This document shows positions 41,634 through 51,115 of a DNA stretch of 64,000 nucleotides, in pieces. Each line of letters opens with the position of its first letter. Within the stretch, counting starts at the first letter, position 1. The stretch comes from Streptosporangium violaceochromogenes (GTDB lineage: Bacteria > Actinomycetota > Actinomycetes > Streptosporangiales > Streptosporangiaceae): assembly GCF_014654615.1 (NCBI RefSeq), contig NZ_BNBB01000028.1, forward strand, positions 16,664 through 80,663, read 5' to 3'. Under the pieces are notes generated by a model, which saw nothing but the letters and a program-made list of their open reading frames with translations, was not told the DNA's origin and did no database searches. The translations under genes and the position numbers were made by a program.

Positions 41634-43297
41634 CGGTGCGCGGTCCCCTCTGTGAGGCCGGCCAGGAGGGTCCGGCGCGCCCAGCCGTAGTCGGCCTTGC
41701 CGGCGGGGGACCGTCTGATCTCGTCGGCCACCACCATGCGCCTGGGCAGCTTGTAGGAGGCCAGGACGGCGCGGCCGAAGCCGCGCAGCTCGTCGAGGGT
41801 GACCCGGCTGCCGGGCCGGAACTGCACCACCGCCGCGACGCACTCCCCCAGCAGCTCGTCCGGGGTGCCCACGACCAGGACGTCGTACACGGCGGAGTGC
41901 GAGAGCAGAACCCGCTCGACCTCTTCGACGTAGATCTTCTCGCCGCCGGAGTTGACGCACGTCGAGTCGCGTCCCAGGACCTCGATCCGCCCGCCGGCCG
42001 TCCACCGGCCGCGGTCACCGGGAATCGCGTAACGCGTCCCGCCGATCGTCGGGAACGTCGACGCGGTCTTGTCCGGGTCGTTGAGGTAGCCGAGGGGCAG
42101 CCGTCCGCGGCGCGCCACCCACCCGACGCCGGTCTCCGTGGGCGGAAGCTCTCCGCTCAGGTCCTCGGCGAGGAGCGTCGTGCCCAGGACCGGGGTGAAC
42201 GTGCCCCGGGGCGGTTCCTGGGTCCTCGTCGTCACCCCGACCAGGTGCCCCCCGCCCTCACTGGAGCCGAACATGTCGGAGACGGTGACGTCCGGTGCGT
42301 GCCGGAACCACGCCCTCTTCAACTCGGGCAGCAGGCCCGCCCCGCCGGTGTGGATGTCGGTCAGGGAACTCACGTCGTACTCGTGCTCGTCGAGGGCTTC
42401 GAGGAGCGGACGGGCGAAGGCCGTACCGGCGATCACCAGCGTGTCGACGTTCTCCCGCTCGACGGTCCGCACCGCGTCGATCGGGTCGAAGAACCGGGTG
42501 TTGCTCTGGATCACCACGGTGTGGCCGCCGGTGATGGCGTAGAAGGCGAGCCACAGACCTCCGCCGTGCATGAAGGGGGGCAGCGGAAGGAACCGCTTGC
42601 CGCCGCCTCGTGCGCGGTCGACGATCTCCGTCACGCTCTCGAACTCGGAGAAGTCGTCACGGCGCCCGCCCATCGCCGCGACGAAGATGTCCGCCTGGCG
42701 CCAGAGCACCCCCTTGGGCATGCCGGTGGTACCACCGGTGTAGATCAGGTAGCCGTCGTCGGGTGAGGGGACGGTGGGGACCGGTTCGGCGGAGCCCCGG
42801 GCGAGCAGGTCGTGGAACCAGTGCGCGCCCTCCACCAGGCCCGTGCCGCCGTCGTCGTCGACCTGGACCAGCAGGGGGCTCTTCCCCAGGGTGGCCAGCG
42901 TCTGCCGCAGCGTCTCCGCGAAGCAGGACTGGAAGAAGATCACCGCGGGGTCGGCGTCGGCGAACAGTACCTGGAGTTCGGCCCGCGTGTAGCGGTAGTT
43001 CACGTTGAACGGGATCAGGCGGGCCTTGAAGCTGCCGAGCACCGCTTCGACGTACTCGGGGCGATTACGCATGTAGACCGCCGCGTGCTGCTGGTGGCTG
43101 AGCCGGCCCTCCGCCCGAGGGGCGCCCAGTCCCTGGTCGAGCAGGGCATTGGCGATCCGCCGGGTCCTGAGGTTGGTCTCCCGCCAGGTGAACCGCCGCT
43201 CGCCCCAGACGATGGACTCCCGGTCGGGGATCACCTCCGCGATCCGCTCCTGGAGGTCGACCAGGTTGACGTCGACCCCCCGCTTGACGCCGTTCAT
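41630..43297 (-). CDS. AMP-forming acyl-CoA synthetase
   Basis: 555 residues. AMP-binding motif YTGGTTGMPKGVLWRQADIF, DMFGSSEGGGH, then YRDxGR-type hinge GDRGRWTAGG and the catalytic lysine region near RRSPAGKADYGW at the end. The sequence around the P-loop resembles FadD17/FadD19 ligases of steroid side-chain catabolism, but short motif likeness cannot fix the substrate. Activates a carboxylate to its CoA thioester. Overlaps both neighbours by 4 bases. Confidence 0.9.
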   Translation of the reverse strand: MNGVKRGVDVNLVDLQERIAEVIPDRESIVWGERRFTWRETNLRTRRIANALLDQGLGAPRAEGRLSHQQHAAVYMRNRPEYVEAVLGSFKARLIPFNVNYRYTRAELQVLFADADPAVIFFQSCFAETLRQTLATLGKSPLLVQVDDDGGTGLVEGAHWFHDLLARGSAEPVPTVPSPDDGYLIYTGGTTGMPKGVLWRQADIFVAAMGGRRDDFSEFESVTEIVDRARGGGKRFLPLPPFMHGGGLWLAFYAITGGHTVVIQSNTRFFDPIDAVRTVERENVDTLVIAGTAFARPLLEALDEHEYDVSSLTDIHTGGAGLLPELKRAWFRHAPDVTVSDMFGSSEGGGHLVGVTTRTQEPPRGTFTPVLGTTLLAEDLSGELPPTETGVGWVARRGRLPLGYLNDPDKTASTFPTIGGTRYAIPGDRGRWTAGGRIEVLGRDSTCVNSGGEKIYVEEVERVLLSHSAVYDVLVVGTPDELLGECVAAVVQFRPGSRVTLDELRGFGRAVLASYKLPRRMVVADEIRRSPAGKADYGWARRTLLAGLTEGTAHR

Positions 43298-44214
43298 CGG
43301 TTCCTCTCCTCACGCCGTGCCGACGCGAGGATGTTCGCGCTGACCTCGGCCAGGCTCCTGGGCACCGTGTAGCCCTTCTCTTCCATGATCATCGGCAGTG
43401 CCGACGCGATGTCCTCAGGCGTGGCCCGCAGGTCGAACAGGCCGGGCGTCTCGGCCAGAAAGGTCCGGGAGACGCGTCCGCCGCCGCTGGAGATGATCTC
43501 GCCGTTGAGCGGGTTGGACTCATGGCACAGGAAGGCGACCGTGGGCGCGACGAGATCCGGGGAGGCGTGCCGCGCCAGCTCCCCGAGCAGCCCGTCGGTG
43601 AGCCGGGTCAGCGCCATCGGCGCCACGGCGTTGACGCGGATGTCACGGTCCCCGACCTCCAGGGCCAGGGCACGGGTGAACCCGACCACGCCGGCCTTTG
43701 CGGCCGCGTAGACCGTCTGCCCGAAGTTGCCGAAGAGCCCGGACGCCGAGGTGGTGTTGACGACCCGGCCGTAGCCGCACCGGCGCATCCACCGCCACGC
43801 GGGCCCGGTCACGTGGAAGCACCCCATCAGGTGCACGTCGAGCAGGGCGGTGACGTCGGCCGGCTCCAGCTTGTGGAACGACCGATCGCGCACGAACCCC
43901 GCGTTGTTGACCACGATGTCCAGCCGGCCGAACTCGTCGAGCGCCGCGCCGACCATCGCCTCCCCGCCCTCGGCTGTGCCGACGGAGTCACGGTTGGCGA
44001 CCGCGGCCCCTCCGGCGTCGCGAATCTCCTGGACGACGGCGTCCGCGCGGCTGGTCTCGACGCCGTCCTCGACGCCGGCGGCGACGTCGTTGACGATCAC
44101 GATGGCGCCGCGTGCCGCCAGAAGGCGGGCGTAACCGCGCCCGAGGCCGCCGCCGGCACCGGTGACCAGTGCCACCCGGCCGTCGAAACGCAGGGTGTCC
44201 GTCTGTTCCCTCAT
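43294..44214 (-). CDS. SDR family oxidoreductase (3-hydroxyacyl-CoA dehydrogenase-like)
   Basis: 306 residues. NAD-binding ALVTGAGGGLGRGYARLLA, VVNNAGF, catalytic Ser in NTTSASG and Tyr/Lys in YAAAKAG. The long insert after the second strand (DGVETSRADAVVQEI) is typical of the dehydrogenase domain of multifunctional beta-oxidation enzymes. It would oxidise the hydroxyacyl-CoA made by the MaoC hydratase or enoyl-CoA hydratase. Confidence 0.92.
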   Translation of the reverse strand: MREQTDTLRFDGRVALVTGAGGGLGRGYARLLAARGAIVIVNDVAAGVEDGVETSRADAVVQEIRDAGGAAVANRDSVGTAEGGEAMVGAALDEFGRLDIVVNNAGFVRDRSFHKLEPADVTALLDVHLMGCFHVTGPAWRWMRRCGYGRVVNTTSASGLFGNFGQTVYAAAKAGVVGFTRALALEVGDRDIRVNAVAPMALTRLTDGLLGELARHASPDLVAPTVAFLCHESNPLNGEIISSGGGRVSRTFLAETPGLFDLRATPEDIASALPMIMEEKGYTVPRSLAEVSANILASARREERNR

Positions 44215-44239
44215 CGCACTGACCTCTGCTTCCCTTCCG

Positions 44240-45430
44240 CTACCTGGAGGTGCCCAGCACCGAGACGAAGGACATCAGCTCGCCGGGCGCCCCACCGAGG
44301 TTGTGGACCAAGGCCGCGCCGCGTTCCGTGTTCGTGATCCGGCGCTCGGCCGGAGCCTCCCCGCGCAGCTGGAGCCAGCATTCGAACAGCATGCGCAGTC
44401 CGCTGGCGCCGACCGGGTGCCCGAAGGACTTCAGGCCGCCGTCCGGGTTCACCGGTAGTTCACCGGCCAGGTCGAAGACGCCGGCCAGGACGTCGCGCCA
44501 CGCCTCACCGCGCCGCGACAGGTTCAGGTCCTCCATGAGAACGAGCTCGGTCGGGGTGAAGCAGTCGTGGACTTCGGCCAGGAGCAGTTCCGATCGCGGG
44601 TCGCGGATTCCCGCCTGGCGATATGCCTCGCGCGCCGAGGCGGCGACCTCCGGCAGGCTGACGTAGTCGTACCCGGGGTCGCGGGGGCCGGTCCCGGGCC
44701 CCGCGACGAACGACATGCCCTTCACGTAGAGCGCCTCGCGGTTGCGGGCGAGGCCGGAATCGGCGCGCACCAGCACCGCGGCCGCGGCGCCGTCGCTCAT
44801 GCCCGAGCAATCGAGAACCCCCAGCTGCCCGGCCACCGCCGGCGCGCCGTTCACCTGTTCCGCGGAGACCGGCCTGCGGAACTGGGCCCGGCCGTTCAGC
44901 GCGCCGTTCGCGTGGTTCTTCCGGGCGATGTGCGTCAGCGCCTCCCTCATGGTGTCCGCGCCGACCCCGTACCGCTCACAGTAGGCGGGGACCAGCAGGC
45001 TGAAGCGGGCCGGCGGCGTGAGGCCGCTCAGGGTGCCGTCGTTGGGCGGTTCGTCGTCCACCAGACCGGCGTAACCGCTGTCCTTGAGTTTCTCGACACC
45101 GATGGCCATCACGGTGTCGTACGCCCCGGCGGCGACCGCGTAGGCCGCGTTGCGGAAGACGTCGGAGCCGGTGACGCAGAAGTTGGCCACGCGGGTGACG
45201 GGCTTGTTGTCCAGTTTGAGGGCGCGGGAGAGGTCCAGCCCGCTCTGCGCGGAATTGGTCGACCCGAACCAGAAGGCGTCGACGTCGGAGAGTTCGACGC
45301 CCGCCGACTCGCAGGCCTGCAGCGCGGCGTCCACGGCGAGGTCCTCGATGCCGGTGTCCCACAGGTCGCCGAACGCCGTACAGGAGGAACCGATCACCGC
45401 GACCCGGTTCGCGATGCCATGCGCCGCCAT
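44240..45430 (-). CDS. Thiolase / SCP-x-like lipid-transfer thiolase
   Basis: 396 residues. Thiolase-fold landmarks: RVANFCVTGSDVFRN (candidate nucleophilic Cys), LDCSGMSDGAAAAVLV, VHDCFTPTELV and the C-terminal GHPVGASGLRML. The family includes SCP-x thiolases and the Ltp2-type aldolases. It is separated by one base from the KAS/OB-fold gene, the usual partner of such aldolases, so either thiolytic or retro-aldol chain shortening is possible. Confidence 0.88.
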   Translation of the reverse strand: MAAHGIANRVAVIGSSCTAFGDLWDTGIEDLAVDAALQACESAGVELSDVDAFWFGSTNSAQSGLDLSRALKLDNKPVTRVANFCVTGSDVFRNAAYAVAAGAYDTVMAIGVEKLKDSGYAGLVDDEPPNDGTLSGLTPPARFSLLVPAYCERYGVGADTMREALTHIARKNHANGALNGRAQFRRPVSAEQVNGAPAVAGQLGVLDCSGMSDGAAAAVLVRADSGLARNREALYVKGMSFVAGPGTGPRDPGYDYVSLPEVAASAREAYRQAGIRDPRSELLLAEVHDCFTPTELVLMEDLNLSRRGEAWRDVLAGVFDLAGELPVNPDGGLKSFGHPVGASGLRMLFECWLQLRGEAPAERRITNTERGAALVHNLGGAPGELMSFVSVLGTSR

Positions 45431-45431
45431 G

Positions 45432-46841
45432 TCACTTCACCTCTCCCCGCAATGGACAGACCTTCCAGAAGTAGTTGTGCAGCCCGTCCCTGGTCGAGAC
45501 GCGGCGGAAGGTGGGGATCACCCGCCGGCCGGCGGCCAGTCGCTCTCCGTGCGTGTCGGCCACCTCGCACGACAGGCGTCCGCCTCCGTCCAGGTCCACC
45601 ACCGCGGCGATCACCTTGTCCCCCGTGGAGTAGGCCAGGTGATCCACGGTCCAGCTCCGGATGGTGCCGGGGGTGTCCTGGAGCGGGACGGGACGCATCC
45701 GGGCGGGTTGACGGCAGTGGCCGCAGATCCGTTGCGCCGGAACGTTCCGGGCCCGGCATCGGTCGCATTCGGCGCCCATCAGGGCGTACTTCCAGCGCCG
45801 GTTCCGCAGGGCCGCGGGCGCGGACACCCGGTCCGGCTCGGGACGTCTGGGCGGGTCCTCGGCCAGGTCGCCCCTCCAGCGCAGGTACGCCGAGTACGCG
45901 AGCGGGTGCCGCCGGTCGGCCTGGGCGCTCAGCGACCGCGCGGAGCGGGACTCGATGCCCTCGTCGATCTCCCACAGGTGGGCGCTCGCCCCGTCGGCCA
46001 CGGTCAGCACCAGGAGCCGGCTCGCCGGCGGGAGGACGTCGAAGGCGGCGGCCATGACCAGCAACGGGTCGGCGGCACCGGCGTAGCCGAGGTCGTCGAT
46101 CACGCCACCGAGGTAGGTCCAGCCCCGCTTGCGTCCCTGGCGGATCACGTCGGCGCGAACCCGGCGGTTACCCGCCGAGACGACGAACCGGACCCGCGCC
46201 GGATCGCCGTACCGGGTGAGAACCTCCTCGGCCAGGTCGATCGCGCCCGGCGTCAGCGCGTGCGCGGCGAAACGGCCGTCCCAGGACCTGGGCACGCCTT
46301 CCCCGGCCGACATCCAGGTGTCGCCCACGGGCAGCGTCGTCGTGGCTCCGCCCAGGTGGCGTGCCATGGCCGGCGCGGTGCCCTCCGGGGCCAGGGTCAC
46401 CGCCGCGGCGGCGTCGCAGCCGAACCACTCGAACTCGCTGCCCGGCAGGCCGCCGCGCACGTCCGCCGCGACCACGGCCGCCGGTTCCCCGGCGCGCAAC
46501 GCGTGCCGCAGCATGGCGACCGTGGTCTGGGCGGTGCCGATGGCGTCGTGCGCGAGCACCCGGGCCGGCAGATCCAGCGCGGCGTGGATGATCGAGCTGT
46601 TCGATCGTTCCAAATAGACGGGAGAGCTCGTCACGTAGGCGAGCAGCGCGGGTTCGGCCACGGCCGCCCCTCGCGCGGCGCGCAGCGCTTCGACCGCCAT
46701 CGTGATCGAGTCCTCGTCGTGGCCGGCCGCCGTCCGCTGCCCGCTGAGCGGTCCCCGTCCGAGCGTGGCGCTCATTTCCGCCCGGGACACCCGGTTGCCC
46801 GGCAGATAGGAACCGTAGGACGTCACTACTAGACCTGACAC
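45432..46841 (-). CDS. HMG-CoA synthase/KAS III-like protein fused to a zinc-ribbon OB-fold (DUF35) domain
   Basis: 469 residues. Residues 1-~300 have the thiolase-superfamily fold (VTSYGSYLPGNRVSRAEM, GTAQTTVAMLRHAL), but the usual catalytic Cys position reads AHDAIGTAQ, so condensing activity is doubtful. The C-terminal third has a zinc ribbon (CDRCRARNVPAQRICGHC) followed by an OB fold. DUF35 proteins act as obligate partners of Ltp2-type thiolase-fold enzymes, matching the adjacent gene. First gene of the operon running to 41013. Confidence 0.82.
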   Translation of the reverse strand: MSGLVVTSYGSYLPGNRVSRAEMSATLGRGPLSGQRTAAGHDEDSITMAVEALRAARGAAVAEPALLAYVTSSPVYLERSNSSIIHAALDLPARVLAHDAIGTAQTTVAMLRHALRAGEPAAVVAADVRGGLPGSEFEWFGCDAAAAVTLAPEGTAPAMARHLGGATTTLPVGDTWMSAGEGVPRSWDGRFAAHALTPGAIDLAEEVLTRYGDPARVRFVVSAGNRRVRADVIRQGRKRGWTYLGGVIDDLGYAGAADPLLVMAAAFDVLPPASRLLVLTVADGASAHLWEIDEGIESRSARSLSAQADRRHPLAYSAYLRWRGDLAEDPPRRPEPDRVSAPAALRNRRWKYALMGAECDRCRARNVPAQRICGHCRQPARMRPVPLQDTPGTIRSWTVDHLAYSTGDKVIAAVVDLDGGGRLSCEVADTHGERLAAGRRVIPTFRRVSTRDGLHNYFWKVCPLRGEVK

Positions 46842-46942
46842 AGGAATCCTTCACGGTCGACAGCAGGACAGAGTTCATATAGAGGGACAATAAGCCGCAG
46901 ATACCTACAGTAGGGATGGGGGAGCGCGCCCTCCAGCGCGGC

Positions 46943-46959
46943 ATTTCGCTCAACGAACT
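46943..46959 (+). promoter_or_regulatory. Operator-like site upstream of the KAS/thiolase operon
   Basis: ATTTCGCTCAACGAACT, 14 of 17 matches to the cluster motif, 102 bp upstream of the start at 46841 and touching the stop of the permease gene behind it. Confidence 0.65.
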
Positions 46960-47933
46960 CAGGCCGGATTCCGCGCGCGCCGCCGCCTGAGGCGCTTGGC
47001 GACGCTGGCCAATCCCCCCGGGAGCAGCAGAAGCACGACGACCAGGGAGATCCCGTAGACGACTCCGGCCATGGAGTCACTGATGCGCCCCGTGTAAAGA
47101 GGGACAAATTGGACATAGGCCGCGCCGAGAAGAGCGCCCCAGGGGCTGTGCGTGCCCCCCACCACCAAGCCGGTGAGGAAGGCCACCGACAGCAGCAGCG
47201 GGAACGACTCCGGTGACACGAAGCCGACCACGACGACGTACGCCACCCCGGCCAGACCGGCCAGCGCCCCCGACCACGCGAAGGCGACGGCACGGGTCAG
47301 CGGAACGTTCACCCCCATGGCGGCGGCCGCGAGCGGGTTGTCCTGGCAGGCGTACAGCGCGCGGCCGGGCCGGCCGGTGAGGATCCCCCGGGTCAGCGAC
47401 CAGGCGAGGACGAGCATGGCCAGCGCGATCAGGTAGTGAAGCTGATCGTCGGCCAGAGGCCAGCCCTCCGGTACACGCGCCGGGGGGATCAACAGCCCGC
47501 TCGCCCCGCCGGTCTCCTCGGGGAAGCGTTTGACGACCGGTGCGAAGACGATGGCCAAGGCCAGGGTGAGCAGGGCCAGGTACAGGCCGTTGAGCCGTGA
47601 CGCGAGCAGCCCCACGGCGAACCCGATGACCGTGGTCGAGGCGACCGCGACGAGCGCGCCCACCCAGAGCGGGGCCCCGAGCTTCACGACCGCGATCGCG
47701 GTCGTGTAGGCCCCCATCCCGATGAACGTTCCCTGGGCCAGGGAGACCTGACCCGAGGCCCCGGTCAGCAACGTGAGGCCCAGGATCGCCGCCCCGTAAA
47801 CGAACATGATCGAGAAGTCGTAGTTGCGGTAGGGAGGCACGAGAAACGGCGTCACCAGCGCGACCGCGACGAGCGCCGGCCCGACGAACCGGGAAAGGCC
47901 GCGCCGGCTCTTCCGCTGCGACGAGGTGGTCAT
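46959..47933 (-). CDS. Branched-chain amino acid-type ABC permease (LivM family)
   Basis: 324 residues, about nine membrane helices and the family motif GASGQVSLAQGTFIGMGAY near residue 60. EAA-like loop ALYACQDNPLAAAAMGVN contacts the ATPases. Last gene of the importer operon, overlapping the partner permease by 4 bases. In catabolic clusters such importers often carry aromatic acids rather than amino acids. Confidence 0.93.
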   Translation of the reverse strand: MTTSSQRKSRRGLSRFVGPALVAVALVTPFLVPPYRNYDFSIMFVYGAAILGLTLLTGASGQVSLAQGTFIGMGAYTTAIAVVKLGAPLWVGALVAVASTTVIGFAVGLLASRLNGLYLALLTLALAIVFAPVVKRFPEETGGASGLLIPPARVPEGWPLADDQLHYLIALAMLVLAWSLTRGILTGRPGRALYACQDNPLAAAAMGVNVPLTRAVAFAWSGALAGLAGVAYVVVVGFVSPESFPLLLSVAFLTGLVVGGTHSPWGALLGAAYVQFVPLYTGRISDSMAGVVYGISLVVVLLLLPGGLASVAKRLRRRRARNPA

Positions 47934-48811
47934 ACCCGAGCCCTTTCAGGAACGCCGAACAGGCCGGTCGGCCGCACGAGGAGGACGAGCACGACCACGG
48001 CCAGCGGTACGACCGCCTTGAGGTCGGGTCCGAGGGCGGAGACGTAGGTGCCGACGAGGTTCTCCAGGACCCCGATGCTCAAGCCTCCGACGACGGCTCC
48101 GAACACGCTGGTCAGTCCTCCCAGCACAATCGCCGCGAAGGCATACAGAAGTACGCCCGACATCATGTTGGGCTCCAGGAAGGTCCGCGACGCGATGAGG
48201 ATTCCGCCTATCGCCCCGAAGCCGCCGGCGAGGCCCCAGCCCAGCATCAGCACCTTCTGGACGTCGATGCCGACCAGGGCCGCCGATTCCGGATTGGCCG
48301 CCGAGGCCCGCATCCACAGCCCGATCCTGGTCCTTTGCAGGAGAACGTAAATACCGGCCGATTCCACCACCAGCACGGCGAGCATGAGCAGCAGGCCCGA
48401 GGACACGTGAATCCCGGCCACCTTCCACATGTGGTCGGCGACCAGCGAGGGGAAACGCTGGCTGGTCGAGTGCCAGATGACCGCGGCGGACTGGTTGAAG
48501 ATCAGGAACAGGCCGAAGGTGAGAATGACGGCGTTGAGGTGAGGTCCGGTCTCCGCCCTGCGCACCACGAAGCGTTCGGTGAGAATTCCCAGGGCGACGC
48601 CGAAGACCACGCCCCCCAGCGCGGCGACGGCCAGCGGAATCCCCCACACGCTCAGCTGCCAGGCGATGTAGGTGGAGAACATGGCCATCTCGCCCTGGGC
48701 GAAGTTGGCGATGCCGGTGGACCGGAAGATGAGGACGAGGGCGATTCCGATCGAAGCGTAGATCGCACCGGTCGCGACACCCGAGAATATCTGTTGCAGG
48801 AAGGCCGTCAC
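47930..48811 (-). CDS. Branched-chain amino acid-type ABC permease (LivH family)
   Basis: 293 residues; hydrophobic helices and the family start GVATGAIYASIGIALVLIF, ANFAQGEMAMFS, and the EAA-like RASAANPESAALVGIDV. Pairs with the LivM-type permease. Overlaps both neighbours by 4 bases, so translation is coupled. Confidence 0.93.
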   Translation of the reverse strand: MTAFLQQIFSGVATGAIYASIGIALVLIFRSTGIANFAQGEMAMFSTYIAWQLSVWGIPLAVAALGGVVFGVALGILTERFVVRRAETGPHLNAVILTFGLFLIFNQSAAVIWHSTSQRFPSLVADHMWKVAGIHVSSGLLLMLAVLVVESAGIYVLLQRTRIGLWMRASAANPESAALVGIDVQKVLMLGWGLAGGFGAIGGILIASRTFLEPNMMSGVLLYAFAAIVLGGLTSVFGAVVGGLSIGVLENLVGTYVSALGPDLKAVVPLAVVVLVLLVRPTGLFGVPERARV

Positions 48812-49527
48812 CTGAGCGCACCTCCCAGGTACGCGTCGCGGAGAGCGGGATCGCCGCTCAGCTGGGTCGGGGTGCCCTCCAGAACGGTCCGCCCGGTTTC
48901 CAGGACGGCCACCCGATCGGCGAGCTCCAGGGACAGATGCGCGTTCTGTTCCACCACCAGCATGGAGATCCGGCCCTCTTTCTTGAGAGAGCGGAGCGTC
49001 TGGAACACCTCCTTCGTCACCTGGGGCGCCAGGCCCAGTGAGGGCTCGTCCAGCAGCAGGAGCTTGGGCCGGCTCATCAGGGCTCGGGCGATGGCGAGCA
49101 TCTGCTGCTCACCGCCGCTCATCGTCGACGCCTGCTGGTGCAGCCGCTCCGCCAGCCGCGGAAACAGCTCGAAGACCTGGGCGAGACGGGCGGGGATCTC
49201 GCCGCGCTCGGCGGACCGCAGGGTGGCCGCCCCCAGCAGCAGGTTCTCCTCGACGGTGAACTGCTGGAAGGTGCCCCTCCCCTGCGGGACGTGCGCGACG
49301 CCCATCCGGACCAGCGCCTGGGTCGGCGTGTTGGTGACCCGCCGCCCTTCGAGAAGCACCTCACCGGTCACCGGAAGCATTCCGGAGACGGCGCGCAGCA
49401 GCGTCGTCTTGCCGGCGCCGTTGGCCCCCAGGATCATGAGGACCTCACCGGGACCCACCCTCAGGTCCACGCCGTGCAGTACCTGGGCGCCCTGGTATCC
49501 GCACGTGAGGGCACGACATTCAAGCAT
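48808..49527 (-). CDS. ABC transporter ATP-binding protein (LivF family)
   Basis: 239 residues from ATG 49527, with GGGAGG about 9 bases upstream. Walker A GANGAGKTT, LivF-typical VPQGRGTFQQFTVEENL, signature TMSGGEQQMLAIARAL, Walker B LLLLDEPSLGLAP and H-loop region VVEQNAH. Energises uptake with the LivG-type partner. Confidence 0.94.
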   Translation of the reverse strand: MLECRALTCGYQGAQVLHGVDLRVGPGEVLMILGANGAGKTTLLRAVSGMLPVTGEVLLEGRRVTNTPTQALVRMGVAHVPQGRGTFQQFTVEENLLLGAATLRSAERGEIPARLAQVFELFPRLAERLHQQASTMSGGEQQMLAIARALMSRPKLLLLDEPSLGLAPQVTKEVFQTLRSLKKEGRISMLVVEQNAHLSLELADRVAVLETGRTVLEGTPTQLSGDPALRDAYLGGALR

Positions 49528-49532
49528 GTGGC

Positions 49533-50348
49533 TCACCCTCCCAGGTAGGCTTCCACGACACCGCGGTCCTCCTGCACTTCCCGCGGGGTCCCCACGGCCA
49601 GGATCCGGCCGTGGTCCAGCACCACGACCTGGTGGCACACCGACATGACCATGCCCATGTGGTGTTCGACGAGGATCACCGTGATGCCGAACTCCTCGTT
49701 GATCCGGCGGATCTCCCCGGCCAGCGAGGTGACCTCACCGTGGGGGAGGCCGGCCGCCGGCTCGTCCAGCATGAGCAGCCTGGGCCGGCCCATCAGGGCA
49801 CGGGCCAGCTCGACCTGCTTGCGGGTGCCGTACGGCAACGCGGCGACCTCGTCGTACGCCACGGACTCCAGGCCCAGATCGGCCAGGATCTCCAGCGCCT
49901 CCCGCCGCATCCGGCGTTCCTCAAGGATCGACCCGGGCAGACGGAATCCGGCGCGCAGGAAACCGACCCGGCCCCGCGCGTGCCCGCCCACGAGCACGTT
50001 GTCCAGCACGTTGAGATGCTCGAACAGGGCGACGTTCTGGAACGTCCGGGAGATGCCCAGGCCGCTCCTGGCGCTCACCCGTGCCCCCAGGATGTCCCGT
50101 CCCGCGAACCGGATCCCTCCCGTGTCCGGCCGGTAGATGCCGCTGATGCAGTTGAAAAGCGTGCTCTTCCCGGCACCGTTCGATCCGATCAGTCCCGTGA
50201 TGGAGCCCTCGCCCACCTTGAAGCTGACGTCCTTGAGTGCCCGCACCCCGCCGAAGGACATGCCCACGGCTTCGACCTCAAGCAGCGGCTCCCCGTCACG
50301 CCGCCGCTCGACCCCGGCCTCCGGCCCGGTTGTGTGGACGCCGGTCAT
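49533..50348 (-). CDS. ABC transporter ATP-binding protein (LivG family)
   Basis: 271 residues from ATG 50348, overlapping the upstream stop (ATGA). Walker A GSNGAGKST, ISRTFQNVALFEHLNV (Q-loop), a degenerate signature (PYGTRKQVELARAL), Walker B LLMLDEPAAGLPHGE and VEHHMGMVMSVC. The C-terminal extension GTPREVQEDRGVVEAYLG is typical of LivG. Confidence 0.94.
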   Translation of the reverse strand: MTGVHTTGPEAGVERRRDGEPLLEVEAVGMSFGGVRALKDVSFKVGEGSITGLIGSNGAGKSTLFNCISGIYRPDTGGIRFAGRDILGARVSARSGLGISRTFQNVALFEHLNVLDNVLVGGHARGRVGFLRAGFRLPGSILEERRMRREALEILADLGLESVAYDEVAALPYGTRKQVELARALMGRPRLLMLDEPAAGLPHGEVTSLAGEIRRINEEFGITVILVEHHMGMVMSVCHQVVVLDHGRILAVGTPREVQEDRGVVEAYLGG

Positions 50349-51115
50349 GGTCTGTCCTCTATTACCGGGCCCCGTCCGATCAGCCACCGCCGGGACTCGG
50401 CGTGCTCGATGATCCAGCCGGCGTATCCGGGCATCTCGGCGTGGTGGCGGTACAGATCCACCAGGCGGCGGACCAGTGACCGGTCCAGCCGGGCGGCGGC
50501 CCGGGCGAGCTCCAGCGCCGTGTCCAGTACGTCCGCGGGTTCGACGACGTACTCCACCAGCCCCAGGCGCAGCGCCTCCGCGGCGCCCACCTCACGGCCG
50601 GTCAGGCTGATCGCGAACCCGGCCGCGGCTCCCGCCCTGCGCGAGAGCCCCACGGACATCCCCGCTCCCGGCAGCAGCCCGATCTGGGCGTGGGTGTCAC
50701 GGAAGCGCGCGGTCGTCGAGGCGACGATGAAGGAGCAGCCCAGCGCCAGCTCCCATCCGCCGGTGATGGCGGGGCCGTTCACCGCCGCGATCACCGGCAC
50801 GCCCAAATCCGGCACCAACGGCACACGGTGCGGCTCGTCGACGTCGGCCCGCAGTACCCCGCCGTCGGTGGTGATCTCGTTCAGGTCCAGACCCGCGCAG
50901 AAGGCGGTGCCCGCACCGGTCACGACCACCGCCCTCACCCGGCGGTCCCCGGCCAGCCGATCGAACTCCTCTCGCAGCCGGTTCCGCAGCCGGAGGCTGA
51001 GCGCGTTGCGCACCTCGGGCCGGTTCAGCGTGAGAACGGTGACCCCGTCGCCGGTGTCGGTGCGCAACAGGCAGTCCACGGCGTTCGCCTCATCCGGCGT
51101 CACCACGTGTTCCAC
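50345..51115 (-). CDS. Enoyl-CoA hydratase/isomerase family protein
   Basis: 256 residues from GTG 51115 (AGGAGG 7 bases upstream), overlapping the nitroreductase gene by 16 bases. Crotonase fold: oxyanion residues in TAFCAGLDLNEI and AAVNGPAITGGWELALGC, followed by DTHAQIGLLPGAGMSVGL where the catalytic Glu positions are only partly kept. It may hydrate or isomerise a CoA ester; the exact reaction is unclear. Confidence 0.88.
   Translation of the reverse strand: MEHVVTPDEANAVDCLLRTDTGDGVTVLTLNRPEVRNALSLRLRNRLREEFDRLAGDRRVRAVVVTGAGTAFCAGLDLNEITTDGGVLRADVDEPHRVPLVPDLGVPVIAAVNGPAITGGWELALGCSFIVASTTARFRDTHAQIGLLPGAGMSVGLSRRAGAAAGFAISLTGREVGAAEALRLGLVEYVVEPADVLDTALELARAAARLDRSLVRRLVDLYRHHAEMPGYAGWIIEHAESRRWLIGRGPVIEDRP

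Noticed and set aside
46168..46953. Minus-strand frame starting upstream of the KAS-like gene
   Set aside because: Out-of-frame shadow of the KAS/OB-fold gene; Arg/Gly-rich and without domain features.
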